NCBI GenBank assembly: GCA_003565295.1
Contig: PXCO01000199.1
Coordinates: 1 to 34,021, forward strand
Reading direction: 5' to 3'
Source of the DNA: Cyclobacteriaceae bacterium
GTDB taxonomy: Bacteria > Bacteroidota > Bacteroidia > Cytophagales > Cyclobacteriaceae
Length of the DNA: 34,021 nucleotides
The position numbers and the translations under genes were made by a program. The notes beneath the pieces were generated by a model. That model ran no database searches, was not told where the DNA came from, and saw only the letters and a list, made by a program, of their open reading frames with translations. Positions 1 through 8,450 of the stretch are shown in pieces (within the stretch, counting starts at the first letter, position 1; every line of letters starts with the position of its first letter).

Positions 1-1563
1 ATGACGGGCCGTTACAGTAACCGGACCGGGGTCTGGCATACCGTAGGGGGAAGATCCCTGCTTAGTGAAAATGAAGTAACCATGGCAGACGTTTTCTCTG
101 CTAACGGTTATGCCACGGGGATATTCGGGAAATGGCACCTGGGAGATAATTTCCCGTTTCGTCCGCAAGACAGGGGGTTTCAGGAAGTACTGGTTCATGG
201 GGCAGGCGAAGTAGGTCAGGGACCGGATTTTTGGGACAACGACTATTACGATGATACTTATTTTCATAACGGAGAGGCTAAAAAATACACAGGTTATTGT
301 ACCGACGTTTGGTTTGAAAATGCCATCCAATTTATCGACGGAAAAGTGGAGGAGGATCAGCCTTTTTTTTGTTACATAAGCACCAATGCACCCCATAGTC
401 CTTTCTTTATAGATAATGAATATTCAGAACCCTATAGCGATCTGGAAAACGTGCATAATCCCGCATTTAATGGAATGGTTACGAATATCGATGATAATCT
501 TGGAAAACTCATGAAATACCTTAAAAGGAATAGATTGGAGGAAAATACGATCCTGATATTTATGACGGACAACGGCACCAGTGCCGGGGTCGATTTTGAA
601 AACGGAAGGTTGGCAAAAGGCTACAATGCCGGGATGAAGGGAAAAAAGGGCAGTATGTACGAAGGAGGCCACCGGGTTCCCTTCTTTATCCGTTGGAAAG
701 GAAGTGAAATCGCTTCCGGTAGGGATATTAATGAGCTTACTGCCCACATTGATATTTTACCCACCATGTTGGATATGTTGGGTCTCAATATGCCTCGGGA
801 AGTTGATTTTGATGGCACCAGTATCAAATCCCTTCTATATGGGCAAACTTCTAACCTGCCGAAGCGGACCTTGATTACAGATTCACAGCGGTTGGAAACT
901 CCAATAAAATGGAGGCAATCTTCTGTGATGCAGGGTTCATGGAGGCTGGTAAATGGGGAGGAGCTGTACGATATTGCAGTTGACCCAGGGCAGGAAACAA
1001 ACCTGGTAGATACCCACCCTGATAAATTTCAGGATTTGAGGGAGGAATATGAAAAATGGTGGGAAGATTTACAGGAAGCTATGGGGCATTCGCCAAAAAT
1101 AGTAGCATGTTCCCCCCAAGAACCGGTCACGGTATTGAGAACCCATGACATGCACATGGATGATGATGGGCATATTGTTGCCTGGAACCAGATTCAAATC
1201 AGAAATGGAATGGCCTGTTCCGGTTGGTATGAGTTGCATTTTCCTGAGGACGGCAAATATAAAATTTCCTTGAGAAGATGGCCCCCAGAAATAAGCTATC
1301 CCATCCTGAGCGGATTGCCCGCAAAACCTGGATTACCGGGAACCACGGTGAATGAATTTTCTGAGGGAGTTAGTTTGCCCATCAAAATGGCTTCCATATC
1401 GCTAAACAACAGGGAAATAAGCCAGGATGTCGGTTTATCTTCGGGCGAGGAGATTGTGTTTGAGGTACCTGTGAATAATGGAAATCACCAACTCAGAGCT
1501 TGGTTTACCGATGAAAATGAGATGGATTTTGCCGCTTTTTATGTTTTGATAGAAAAAATTTAA
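1..1563 (+). CDS. S1-family sulfatase, 5' end outside the window
   Basis: Secreted arylsulfatase-like hydrolase that would remove sulfate esters from a polysaccharide. The 520 visible residues open with MTGRYSNRTGVWHT, which in this family directly follows the Cys-x-Pro-Ser-Arg formylglycine motif, so the ATG at position 1 is an internal Met and the catalytic Cys lies upstream. Visible family marks are GKWHLG (43-48), NAPHSPF (129-135), TDNG (189-192) and a Lys-rich loop leading into EGGHRVP (221-227). Residues after about 360 form an extra C-terminal part of roughly 160 residues, beta-rich in character, perhaps a carbohydrate-binding or accessory domain; I do not recognise it. The next sulfatase starts 12 nt downstream, so the two are probably co-transcribed. 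Sulfatase assignment is firm; the substrate cannot be read from sequence. Confidence 0.93.
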   Translation: MTGRYSNRTGVWHTVGGRSLLSENEVTMADVFSANGYATGIFGKWHLGDNFPFRPQDRGFQEVLVHGAGEVGQGPDFWDNDYYDDTYFHNGEAKKYTGYCTDVWFENAIQFIDGKVEEDQPFFCYISTNAPHSPFFIDNEYSEPYSDLENVHNPAFNGMVTNIDDNLGKLMKYLKRNRLEENTILIFMTDNGTSAGVDFENGRLAKGYNAGMKGKKGSMYEGGHRVPFFIRWKGSEIASGRDINELTAHIDILPTMLDMLGLNMPREVDFDGTSIKSLLYGQTSNLPKRTLITDSQRLETPIKWRQSSVMQGSWRLVNGEELYDIAVDPGQETNLVDTHPDKFQDLREEYEKWWEDLQEAMGHSPKIVACSPQEPVTVLRTHDMHMDDDGHIVAWNQIQIRNGMACSGWYELHFPEDGKYKISLRRWPPEISYPILSGLPAKPGLPGTTVNEFSEGVSLPIKMASISLNNREISQDVGLSSGEEIVFEVPVNNGNHQLRAWFTDENEMDFAAFYVLIEKI

Positions 1564-1575
1564 TCGTTGAACGAT

Positions 1576-3240
1576 ATGAAGCGCCTTCTTTATCTTTTAT
1601 TATTGTTTGTAGTTATTTTTCCATTTCAGGTACAGTTAATGGGTCAAACCCAACAAAAGCCTAATTTTGTTTTTATCCTTACAGATGATCAACCATATGG
1701 GTATATGGGGGTTACCGGCAACGAATTGGTGAAAACCCCCAACCTGGATCAATTGGCAAATGAGGGTGTATTATTTACTAGGGCATATATTACCAGTGCC
1801 ATATGCACGCCCAGCAGGATATCCATCCTGTTAAGTCAGTATGAACGGAAACACGGGGTAAATTTTAACTCAGGCACTAGTGTATCTCCAGAGGCCTGGG
1901 AAAAATCTTATCCCCTTTTGCTGAGAGAAGGGGGATATTATACCGGTTATGTCGGTAAAAACCATTCACCCATTGGTGAAGGGGGATATGAAAGTGGCTT
2001 GATGGAAGAAAGCTTTGATTATTGGTACGCAGGACATGGTCATTTATCTTTTTACCCCAAAAACCGTCACGGCATTTTTAAAAATGCAAAAAGTAATACG
2101 CAGATCGAAATCATCCAAGAGGGGATGGATGATTTTCTCGATAATGGTAAAAACCTGGAGGGCGCAAGACGGTTTTTGGATGAACGTCCAAAAGACCAAC
2201 CTTTTGTCCTTTCGGTTTGCTTCAACCTTCCCCATAATGCAGGGACCAGCAGTATGCAATTAAAGGAAGATGACCCGGATATGTATAAATCCCTCTATAG
2301 GGATCAAAACATTCCACTTCCGGAAAATTATATTGCGAAAGCAGATATAACAGAGCCAAAACTTCCAAGAGATGTATTAAAAGTCGAAAATCGGCAAAAT
2401 AGTTATGATTATGTTGATAGCCCGGAGAGTGTTACGGAAAGATACATACGCCATATGCAGGCCATGTCTGGAATTGATCGCTTGGTGGGGAATTTAAGGG
2501 AGAAGCTTATGGATTTGGGGTTAGATGGGAATACAGTGATCATTTTCACTTCAGATCATGGTATTTTAAATGGCCAATATGGATTGGGAGGAAAAGCACT
2601 TTGCTATGAATACACCACCCATGTACCCATGATTATTTATCACCCAATGACTCCTGAAAGTGCCAGAGGAGTAAACGTGGATGAATTGGTCCAATCCATT
2701 GACATTGCCCCCACCATGTTGTCTCTAGCGGGGATTCCAATTCCTGATGAATTTCAAGGAAAAGATCTGAAAGGTATATTGCATGGGGATATTGCGCCCG
2801 TTAGGGAATATATTTTTACGGAAAACCTCTGGTCCACGCCATTCGGGAATCCCCGCTGTGAAGCTGTACAGAATAAGGAATGGAAATACATTCGATACTA
2901 CAAAAATGATATGCTCTCTGCCTTGAAAAGGATAGAGGTTGCCAATCAGTTACATATTAATCCCTCCTTGCTGTTGAACACATCGGCCCATGATCCGGAT
3001 ATTGCATTATACCGAGACTTTATTGAATCTCCCTTAGAAGGAGAATTGACCGTTTATGAGGAGCTTTTTCACCTTGCCACCGACCCCAACGAATCCTCGA
3101 ATTTGGCTAATGACAGTACACACAAGGATAAACTTGAAATGATGAGAAAAGTCTGGAAATACGAGATCCAATCTGCAAGAGGATCAGGTCCACCCTTAGT
3201 TTTGAGATACACCATTGATAGTAGGAATTCTTTTGATTGA
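1576..3240 (+). CDS. S1-family sulfatase, secreted
   Basis: Formylglycine-dependent sulfatase. I chose the ATG at 1576 because it opens directly into a signal peptide (MKRLLYLLLLFVVIFPF); an in-frame TTG at 1567 adds three residues and is less likely. Visible motifs are DD at 37-38 (metal ligands), CTPSR at 77-81 (Cys converted to formylglycine), and TSDHG around 325-329 (metal ligands). The usual GKWHxG motif is replaced by GKNHSPIG, so one substrate-site residue differs from the upstream sulfatase and the two probably act on different linkages. At 554 residues it has normal sulfatase length. It lies 12 nt after the first sulfatase, on the same strand. About 230 nt without a recognisable gene follow. 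Confidence 0.95.
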   Translation: MKRLLYLLLLFVVIFPFQVQLMGQTQQKPNFVFILTDDQPYGYMGVTGNELVKTPNLDQLANEGVLFTRAYITSAICTPSRISILLSQYERKHGVNFNSGTSVSPEAWEKSYPLLLREGGYYTGYVGKNHSPIGEGGYESGLMEESFDYWYAGHGHLSFYPKNRHGIFKNAKSNTQIEIIQEGMDDFLDNGKNLEGARRFLDERPKDQPFVLSVCFNLPHNAGTSSMQLKEDDPDMYKSLYRDQNIPLPENYIAKADITEPKLPRDVLKVENRQNSYDYVDSPESVTERYIRHMQAMSGIDRLVGNLREKLMDLGLDGNTVIIFTSDHGILNGQYGLGGKALCYEYTTHVPMIIYHPMTPESARGVNVDELVQSIDIAPTMLSLAGIPIPDEFQGKDLKGILHGDIAPVREYIFTENLWSTPFGNPRCEAVQNKEWKYIRYYKNDMLSALKRIEVANQLHINPSLLLNTSAHDPDIALYRDFIESPLEGELTVYEELFHLATDPNESSNLANDSTHKDKLEMMRKVWKYEIQSARGSGPPLVLRYTIDSRNSFD

Positions 3241-3469
3241 ATATTTAAAGAATGAATAAGGTTTTAGGAATGGTTAACATGGGTAGTTTGCGCCCTCCTG
3301 TCTGTCGGGTTAGATTTTTTGTTTAAATGATAAATTAGAGATTTTCCTAAATGATCTAATGTATTGGTTAGTAATCAATCTTAATTTACTAGTTTTCTGC
3401 CTCTTTTTTAAGTTCCGGAAATTCTAATTTAATTCGTAGATAAAATAAGATTCTAAATTATCAATAAAA

Positions 3470-4969
3470 ATGGATAGGTTAAATTGGTTAAAGACAGTAG
3501 GGGTAACGATTATTTTATGGGTATTCGCTTACTTGGGTTCAGAATGGGGGACAGAGGCCTCTGGCAATCCCAAGAGTGCCACCTTAATGGTGAACTCTAT
3601 TGAAAAGCTACAAGACATTGCCTCGGAAGCACCTTATTGTGATGATGAAACCCGTGTTCCAGAAGTAAAAACCTTGAAGGCCACCCTCAATGATCCGACA
3701 AACGTCACTTTTGAAGGAAGGGTACAGAAGTTTGAGTTTAAAAACGGGCCAAAGCCGCTTCGCACTGGTGATAAAGAATTCCGGGGAGGTGTGTTGGTGA
3801 AAGATGGCCGCATCGTTTTGGTTCCCCGCACGGGTAAATTTGTCTGCGAATATGATCCTGTCACCAATACCATTGTACAGACTGCTGAACACGGGCAAGA
3901 AGGGGGCTTTGGGATGGGGGTTGTACTTGATGACGGATATACCGTAATACTTACACCAAGGGGAAGCAAAAATGTGGGGATTTATGATGCCAAAACCCAA
4001 ACCTATAGGGATGGGGCCACCCACGGAATTCCATCCGATAATGCATTTCTTGGAAGTGTCAAAATTTCTCCGGAATTGATCGTATTCGGCCCGCTTCACT
4101 CCAAGGTGGTGGGGTTATATAATCCAAAAACGGATACTTACAAGGATGGGCCGGCGCACAACGAAGCTGAATCCTACAATTTTTCGATTATCACCCGAAG
4201 CAGCCGTACCGGGAATGTGATTTTTACCCCATTTAATAGCAAGAAGGTAGGTATTTACGACCCTTACAAAAACACCTACACCAGTGGTGCCGCCCATAAT
4301 GCCAATGTGTTATCCGCTTATTCCGGTGCAGTGGAATTGGAGAATGGCCATATTCTAATGGCTTCCAGAAATGCACCCCACATAGGTATTTATGATCCGG
4401 CCACAGATACCTTTACAAAAGGCCCGGTACACGGGGAAGGGGATGGCGCCTTTATGGAGGCTGAGCTTATGCCGAAAGGGGAAGTCATTATGGCTGCTTA
4501 CAGGTCAGACCATATCGGAATATACGAACCGTCAACAGGGGAATATTATTCTGGGCCTTATGTTGGCCATGTCCCAGGTGTTGAAATCGGTCGTTTCAGC
4601 AGTGCAGTACTGACACAATCCAAGGACGTGATAGTAATGACAAACAGGGATGCCGATGTTATTGGCCTGGTGGGGATAAATCAATTTTTCAGTCAAGGAA
4701 ACCATGCAGAGGTGTTTTTTCGGTACCGTAAGAAAGGTGAAATGGATTGGAGACTTACTGAAATCAAGAATATTAGTGAGCCTGGGGTTTTTAAGGTAAA
4801 GGTAAGCGAACTGGACCCGGATGTTGAATACGAATTCAAAAGTGGTATCAGGTATAATGATAAAGAACTAGAGGGGAACAGTATTTTCTTTATAACCGAT
4901 GATGTCTGCAGATTTCAAAAGGAGCAACAGAATTTGGTATTAGAGCGTTTGGATCAAGTTATTAAATAA
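3470..4969 (+). CDS. Membrane-anchored six-repeat beta-propeller protein with C-terminal Fn3-like domain
   Basis: The N-terminus has a hydrophobic segment (about 10-23) that should act as a signal anchor. A motif close to G-I-Y-D-P-x-T-x-T-Y-x-x-G-P-x-H recurs six times at roughly 45-residue spacing (about residues 126, 169, 215, 260, 306 and 349), which is the pattern of a six-bladed propeller with Kelch/NHL-like blades. Residues about 412-476 look like a fibronectin type III-like beta-sandwich (VFFRYRKKGEMDW ... LDPDVEYEFK). No catalytic motif was recognised. Lying between sulfatases and a GH141-like enzyme, it may bind or present polysaccharide at the cell surface, but that is inference. 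The ATG at 3470 is preceded by an AT-rich leader. Repeat architecture is clear; function is unknown. Confidence 0.8.
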   Translation: MDRLNWLKTVGVTIILWVFAYLGSEWGTEASGNPKSATLMVNSIEKLQDIASEAPYCDDETRVPEVKTLKATLNDPTNVTFEGRVQKFEFKNGPKPLRTGDKEFRGGVLVKDGRIVLVPRTGKFVCEYDPVTNTIVQTAEHGQEGGFGMGVVLDDGYTVILTPRGSKNVGIYDAKTQTYRDGATHGIPSDNAFLGSVKISPELIVFGPLHSKVVGLYNPKTDTYKDGPAHNEAESYNFSIITRSSRTGNVIFTPFNSKKVGIYDPYKNTYTSGAAHNANVLSAYSGAVELENGHILMASRNAPHIGIYDPATDTFTKGPVHGEGDGAFMEAELMPKGEVIMAAYRSDHIGIYEPSTGEYYSGPYVGHVPGVEIGRFSSAVLTQSKDVIVMTNRDADVIGLVGINQFFSQGNHAEVFFRYRKKGEMDWRLTEIKNISEPGVFKVKVSELDPDVEYEFKSGIRYNDKELEGNSIFFITDDVCRFQKEQQNLVLERLDQVIK

Positions 4970-5097
4970 AGCCGGGCTTTAGAACTACATGGGGATTTTA
5001 CAGCTTTAGGCGAATTGATTTTTCTTTAAAAATGGACAAAAACCTGGCAATAGACTGGAAGTCGTAGATTTTCAGAAAAACCTTACTAGCTTAGAAT

Positions 5098-7227
5098 ATG
5101 AATCTTATTGGACTGTTATTATTGATCCTTACGCTTTGGGCCTCAGCGGTACCCGAAGCTAAAACCATTTATCTTGCCCCTGATGGCGAAGACACCCATC
5201 CCGGTACACAGGAACAACCGCTGGCATCAATGACCGGAGCCAGGGATTTGATCCGGAAGCTGCAAACGTCCGATACCGTTTATGTCAAAATCGCCCCGGG
5301 AGTCTACTTTTTGAACGGTCCCTTGGAACTTACCCCAATTGATGCCACGCCTGTTGTTTTTGAAGGAATGGGAGACGAGGTCACCTTTTATGGGGGGGTT
5401 CAGGTGACAAACTGGGAAAAGGTGGGTGATCAACTGTGGCGATCCCCGGTTCCCTCTCCTTACCATGGCCATTTCCCCTTTGAACAGCTCTTTGTAAACG
5501 GTAAAAGAGCCATCAGGGCCAGGATGCCCAATAAAGGTTTTTTTGAGGTCAAAGTGGTTGAAGAAACAATATTGGATCCAGGGAAGGGTCGATTGCCGGA
5601 ATTTGCCATTCAAAAGGTTCGGCTAAACCCCGATGACGTTGCCTTATTAAAAAATGAAAGTTCCGAAGCTATCAAAAATGCCGTGATTACCTTTTATCAT
5701 AAGTGGGATGTCACACGCAAGTACATCGATCATTTCGATGCGGATTCATCCACGGTTTTCATTAGGGGAAAAGGCATGCAGCCATGGAACCAACTGGATA
5801 AAATCACCAAGTATAAAATCGAAAACGTACCTGCTGCCTTGGATTCACCGGGGGAATGGCTCCTGAAAGAGGATGGGTATGTGTATTATATCCCCAGGGA
5901 AGGAGAGGAGATCGCTTCCATTTCTGCCTTTTTACCCGTGACCGATAAATTTATCACCATCAGCGGGGATAAATCGAACCCGGTCAAGCATAAAACCTTC
6001 AAAAACATCCGCTTCAAAGTGGCAGGTTACCACATGCCAAAACATGGAAAAGACCCCTTGCAGGCGGCGGCTCCGGTGGATGCCAGCATTATGGTGGATT
6101 ATGCGGATCATATCGTGTTTGAAAATTGTGAAATTGCACATACCGGATTGTACGGGGTATGGTTCAGGAGACAATGCACTAATAGCAGCATCAAAAATAG
6201 TTACTTGCACGACCTTGGTGCGGGCGGGGTGAAGATTGGCGATTTTCTCTATCATGAGGATGATCAAGATGTCTCCTCAAACAACTACGTCCATAATAGC
6301 ATCATAAGAGACGGAGGACATTTGTTTCCAAGTGCGGTGGGCATAATTATTTTTCATTCCCGCGACAACGAGATTTCCCACAACGAGATTGCAGATTTCA
6401 GGTATTCCGGCGTTTCGGTGGGTTGGATGTGGGGCTATGAGGCAACCAAGGTGGTGACCAATGTACCGAATAAAAATGGTGATCCGGAATGGAAGGAAGA
6501 ACATTTTAAAAGTCCTGCTACCGGAAATGTTATCGCTTACAATCATATCCATCATTTGGGATGGGGTGAGCTGTCCGATATGGGAGGTGTCTATATTTTA
6601 TCCGAAGCTATAGACACCCAGGTTCATCATAATGTCATTCATCACATCTACTCTGCCACCTACGGGGGGTGGGGGCTATATACCGATGAGGGTGCCACGC
6701 ATGTCACCATGGAAAACAATTTGGTATATTCCTGTAAAAATTCAGGTTTTCATCAGCACTATGGAAAGGAGAATACGATACGGAATAATATTTTTGCTTT
6801 TAACCTGAAAGGGCAGGTGCAGTTTACCCGTGTAGAGGAGCATCAGTCCTTTGAATTCACCAATAATATTGTTTACACAAATAGCGGTGAGATGTTGCTG
6901 GGTAATTTCAAGGAGGCGAACGTGAAGATGGGCAACAACTGCTACTGGGATACCCGTACATCGGAGCCATTTTTCCAAAACATGCCCTTCAGGGATTGGG
7001 AAAAGCTAAAGGACAGGCATTCCATCTTGGCTGATCCAGGATTTGTTGATGCAGAAAACCATGATTTTAGATTGAAGTCCCAATCGGTGGCACGGAAAAT
7101 TGGTTTTAAACCCTTTGATTATTCGAAAGTCGGTGTTTATGGTTCCAAAGAATGGAAACAACTGGCCACTTTGGACGGTGAAAGGGCAGAATTGTTTGAG
7201 GAAATAGTAAGAGAAATGGAAAAATAA
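5098..7227 (+). CDS. Secreted right-handed parallel beta-helix protein, GH141-like
   Basis: A 709-residue exported protein: signal peptide MNLIGLLLLILTLWASAVPEA, then IYLAPDGEDTHPGTQEQPLAS, the usual opening of secreted beta-helix carbohydrate enzymes. Residues 131-145 (LFVNGKRAIRARMPN) and the stretch around 235-275 with LDSPGEWLLKEDGYVYYIP resemble the glycoside hydrolase family 141 type (members include alpha-L-fucosidases and xylanases acting on plant or algal glycans). The middle and C-terminal parts carry many short H/N/G-rich turns (NxIxxNxI, HNVIHHI) typical of beta-helix coils. Lying with two sulfatases, it fits degradation of a sulfated polysaccharide, possibly fucose-containing. 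I cannot confirm catalytic acids by eye, so GH141 is tentative; a lyase or another beta-helix family is the alternative. Confidence 0.78.
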   Translation: MNLIGLLLLILTLWASAVPEAKTIYLAPDGEDTHPGTQEQPLASMTGARDLIRKLQTSDTVYVKIAPGVYFLNGPLELTPIDATPVVFEGMGDEVTFYGGVQVTNWEKVGDQLWRSPVPSPYHGHFPFEQLFVNGKRAIRARMPNKGFFEVKVVEETILDPGKGRLPEFAIQKVRLNPDDVALLKNESSEAIKNAVITFYHKWDVTRKYIDHFDADSSTVFIRGKGMQPWNQLDKITKYKIENVPAALDSPGEWLLKEDGYVYYIPREGEEIASISAFLPVTDKFITISGDKSNPVKHKTFKNIRFKVAGYHMPKHGKDPLQAAAPVDASIMVDYADHIVFENCEIAHTGLYGVWFRRQCTNSSIKNSYLHDLGAGGVKIGDFLYHEDDQDVSSNNYVHNSIIRDGGHLFPSAVGIIIFHSRDNEISHNEIADFRYSGVSVGWMWGYEATKVVTNVPNKNGDPEWKEEHFKSPATGNVIAYNHIHHLGWGELSDMGGVYILSEAIDTQVHHNVIHHIYSATYGGWGLYTDEGATHVTMENNLVYSCKNSGFHQHYGKENTIRNNIFAFNLKGQVQFTRVEEHQSFEFTNNIVYTNSGEMLLGNFKEANVKMGNNCYWDTRTSEPFFQNMPFRDWEKLKDRHSILADPGFVDAENHDFRLKSQSVARKIGFKPFDYSKVGVYGSKEWKQLATLDGERAELFEEIVREMEK

Positions 7228-7390
7228 ACTCCTTGGATCAGGTAGTGTTATTATATTGAGGATCATTTCAGTTGAATTTAGAACGATAAAAGTCCTTCAG
7301 ACACTATCGGTACATTTTTTAGTGAGCAAATGATGGACCGGATGAAGGTTGCTAAATTGGTATTACCACAAAGTTGAAAATAAAAAAATC

Positions 7391-7414
7391 CACCCTTAAG
7401 TTATCTCTTGGGTG
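7391..7414. terminator. Bidirectional intrinsic terminator
   Basis: A CACCC ... GGGTG stem with partly paired TTAAG/CTCTT inside is flanked by an A-run on the left and AATTTTTACTTTTT on the right. It therefore has a T-tract in both directions and sits between the end of the beta-helix gene (+) and the convergent rhodanese gene (-), the expected place for a shared terminator. Confidence 0.65.
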
Positions 7415-7486
7415 AATTTTTACTTTTTCAAAACGAATGCTGAATCTTATTTATTCAATGATAGAAGGCATGGTGCCGTTCTTGGA

Positions 7487-7822
7487 TTACACCACGTCAT
7501 AAGGCCACCTCACGATACCCCCGGCAAGGTTATGGACGCTTTCAAAACCCATATCTGCCATAATTTCACAAGCCTGTCCACTTCTATTCCCACTTCTGCA
7601 ATAGAGGTAGTAATTTTTATCTTTAGGCAGATTTTGAAGCTGTCCCATAAAACCCGAACCCATCAGGTCAATGTTCCTGGCTCCTTTGATTTTACCGGAT
7701 TGAATTTCACCCGCTGTCCTTACGTCTATGATTACTGTGTCTTTTGACGTAATCCCGTTTTGGAAGTCCTCATTGGAGAGGTCTGTATAGCTTTTTGGTT
7801 TTGTTCTAAAGAAATTAAACAT
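7487..7822 (-). CDS. Single-domain rhodanese-like sulfurtransferase
   Basis: A 111-residue cytoplasmic rhodanese domain. IIDVRTAGEI (31-40) is the typical first motif; the active-site loop is CRSGNRSG starting at Cys75, and the tail NLAGGIVRW is the usual rhodanese end. It should move sulfane sulfur from a donor to an acceptor. I chose the ATG at 7822 rather than one 24 nt upstream because an AGGAG-type ribosome-binding sequence lies just before it and the extra residues (MYSKKRRT) would overlap that site. It is transcribed toward the beta-helix gene and is not part of either neighbouring operon. No signal peptide was seen, so it is probably a housekeeping sulfur carrier unrelated to the sulfatases. 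Confidence 0.9.
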   Translation of the reverse strand: MFNFFRTKPKSYTDLSNEDFQNGITSKDTVIIDVRTAGEIQSGKIKGARNIDLMGSGFMGQLQNLPKDKNYYLYCRSGNRSGQACEIMADMGFESVHNLAGGIVRWPYDVV

Positions 7823-8134
7823 GGTTCTCCTTTTTTTACTATACAAAAGTAGAAAGGGAAGACAAAGAAAAAAGTAACTTATATCACATTGTAGTAGTGG
7901 GTTAAAATGAACTGGACGATCTTACATATTATGATTAAGAAAGAATGAAATTCCACAAACGTAAATTCATCTAAGCACTTGGGAAGGAGTTGAACCTCAG
8001 ATATAAAGGAAAAACGCTAACTTCGGATACTTCCGCAGGGGAAATCTTGCAGATTGGAAAGGGAGATTTTAAATAAGAGTGCTAAAAGTTTCACCTATTC
8101 AGGAAAATAAGCAAAAATATAAGTATAATTAGGA
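7823..8134. other. Intergenic, no gene seen
   Basis: About 310 nt between the rhodanese start and the first hairpin repeat. It should hold the rhodanese promoter on the - strand and perhaps a promoter for the downstream esterase on the + strand. No convincing ORF, RNA or matched promoter pair was recognised. Confidence 0.4.
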
Positions 8135-8360
8135 CTATGAAATCGAGCCTGTCCTGACGGCAGTCAGGGCATGACGAACACCGACACACAGTGGCATGAT
8201 TATAATTGCGACCTGCCTGCCGCAGGCAGGGATTCTCCCGAAGCGAGTTCCCCGAAGCGAGTTCCCCGAATCGAGTTCCCCGAAGCGAGTTCCCCGAATC
8301 GAGTTCGGGGCAGGCTGGGGCAGGCTATCTGACCTCTGAAAAACAAATTATAAACAGATG
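8135..8360 (+). repeat. Hairpin-rich ATCGAGC-type interspersed repeat, copy 1
   Basis: Starts with TATGAAATCGAGCCTG, followed by the perfect hairpin CCTGAC-GGCA-GTCAGG, then CACACAGTGGCATGATTAT, a second hairpin CCTGCCTG-CCG-CAGGCAGG, a 14-bp tandem array, and a tail GGCAGGCTATCTGACCTCTG leading into an ATGAAA. Related copies start near 9998 and 30702. The same order of modules recurs in the copy at 30702, also directly before an ATGAAA start. It lies wholly in the intergenic leader of the esterase pseudogene, on the same strand. Confidence 0.7.
8235..8303 (+). repeat. 14-bp tandem repeat, about five units
   Basis: Five head-to-tail units of TCCCCGAAGCGAGT, two of them with GAATCGAGT in place of GAAGCGAGT. 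The last unit runs into TTCGGGGCAGG, so CCCCGAA-TCGAG-TTCGGGG makes a perfect 7-bp stem: the array looks like repeated copying of the left arm of that hairpin. The related repeat at 30702 has only one unit (CCCCGAAACGAGTTCGGGG), so this array is a local expansion. Confidence 0.85.
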
Positions 8361-8450
8361 AAATGCCCATGAGAAAGCATTCTCACACAGGGGGATGATT
8401 ATCCAGGGCATTCCATCTGACCATTGAAAGACAATTATAAACAGATGAAA
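8326..8450 (+). repeat. Direct repeat duplicating the esterase leader and start region
   Basis: The segment ATCTGACC-TCTGAAAAACAAATTATAAACAGATGAAAT starting at 8326 recurs about 88 nt later, at 8414, with few changes. The second copy ends at the real start codon of the esterase gene. The first ends at an ATG that opens a four-codon frame (Met-Lys-Cys-Pro-stop). Between them lies another shortened piece of the ATCGAGC repeat (CACACAGGGGGATGATTAT). The whole leader therefore looks like a tandem duplication of repeat plus start. Confidence 0.7.

Noticed and set aside
3608-4099. 163-codon open frame on the - strand
   Set aside because: Antisense to the propeller gene; no family features and the regular repeat pattern on the + strand shows which strand codes.
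4966-4985. AAAGCC/GGCTTT inverted repeat after the propeller gene as a terminator
   Set aside because: The arms meet with a one-base loop and there is no T-tract; it is a palindrome rather than a terminator hairpin.
8235-8303. Possible CRISPR array
   Set aside because: The units are 14 bp, head to tail with no spacers, and no cas gene is nearby.
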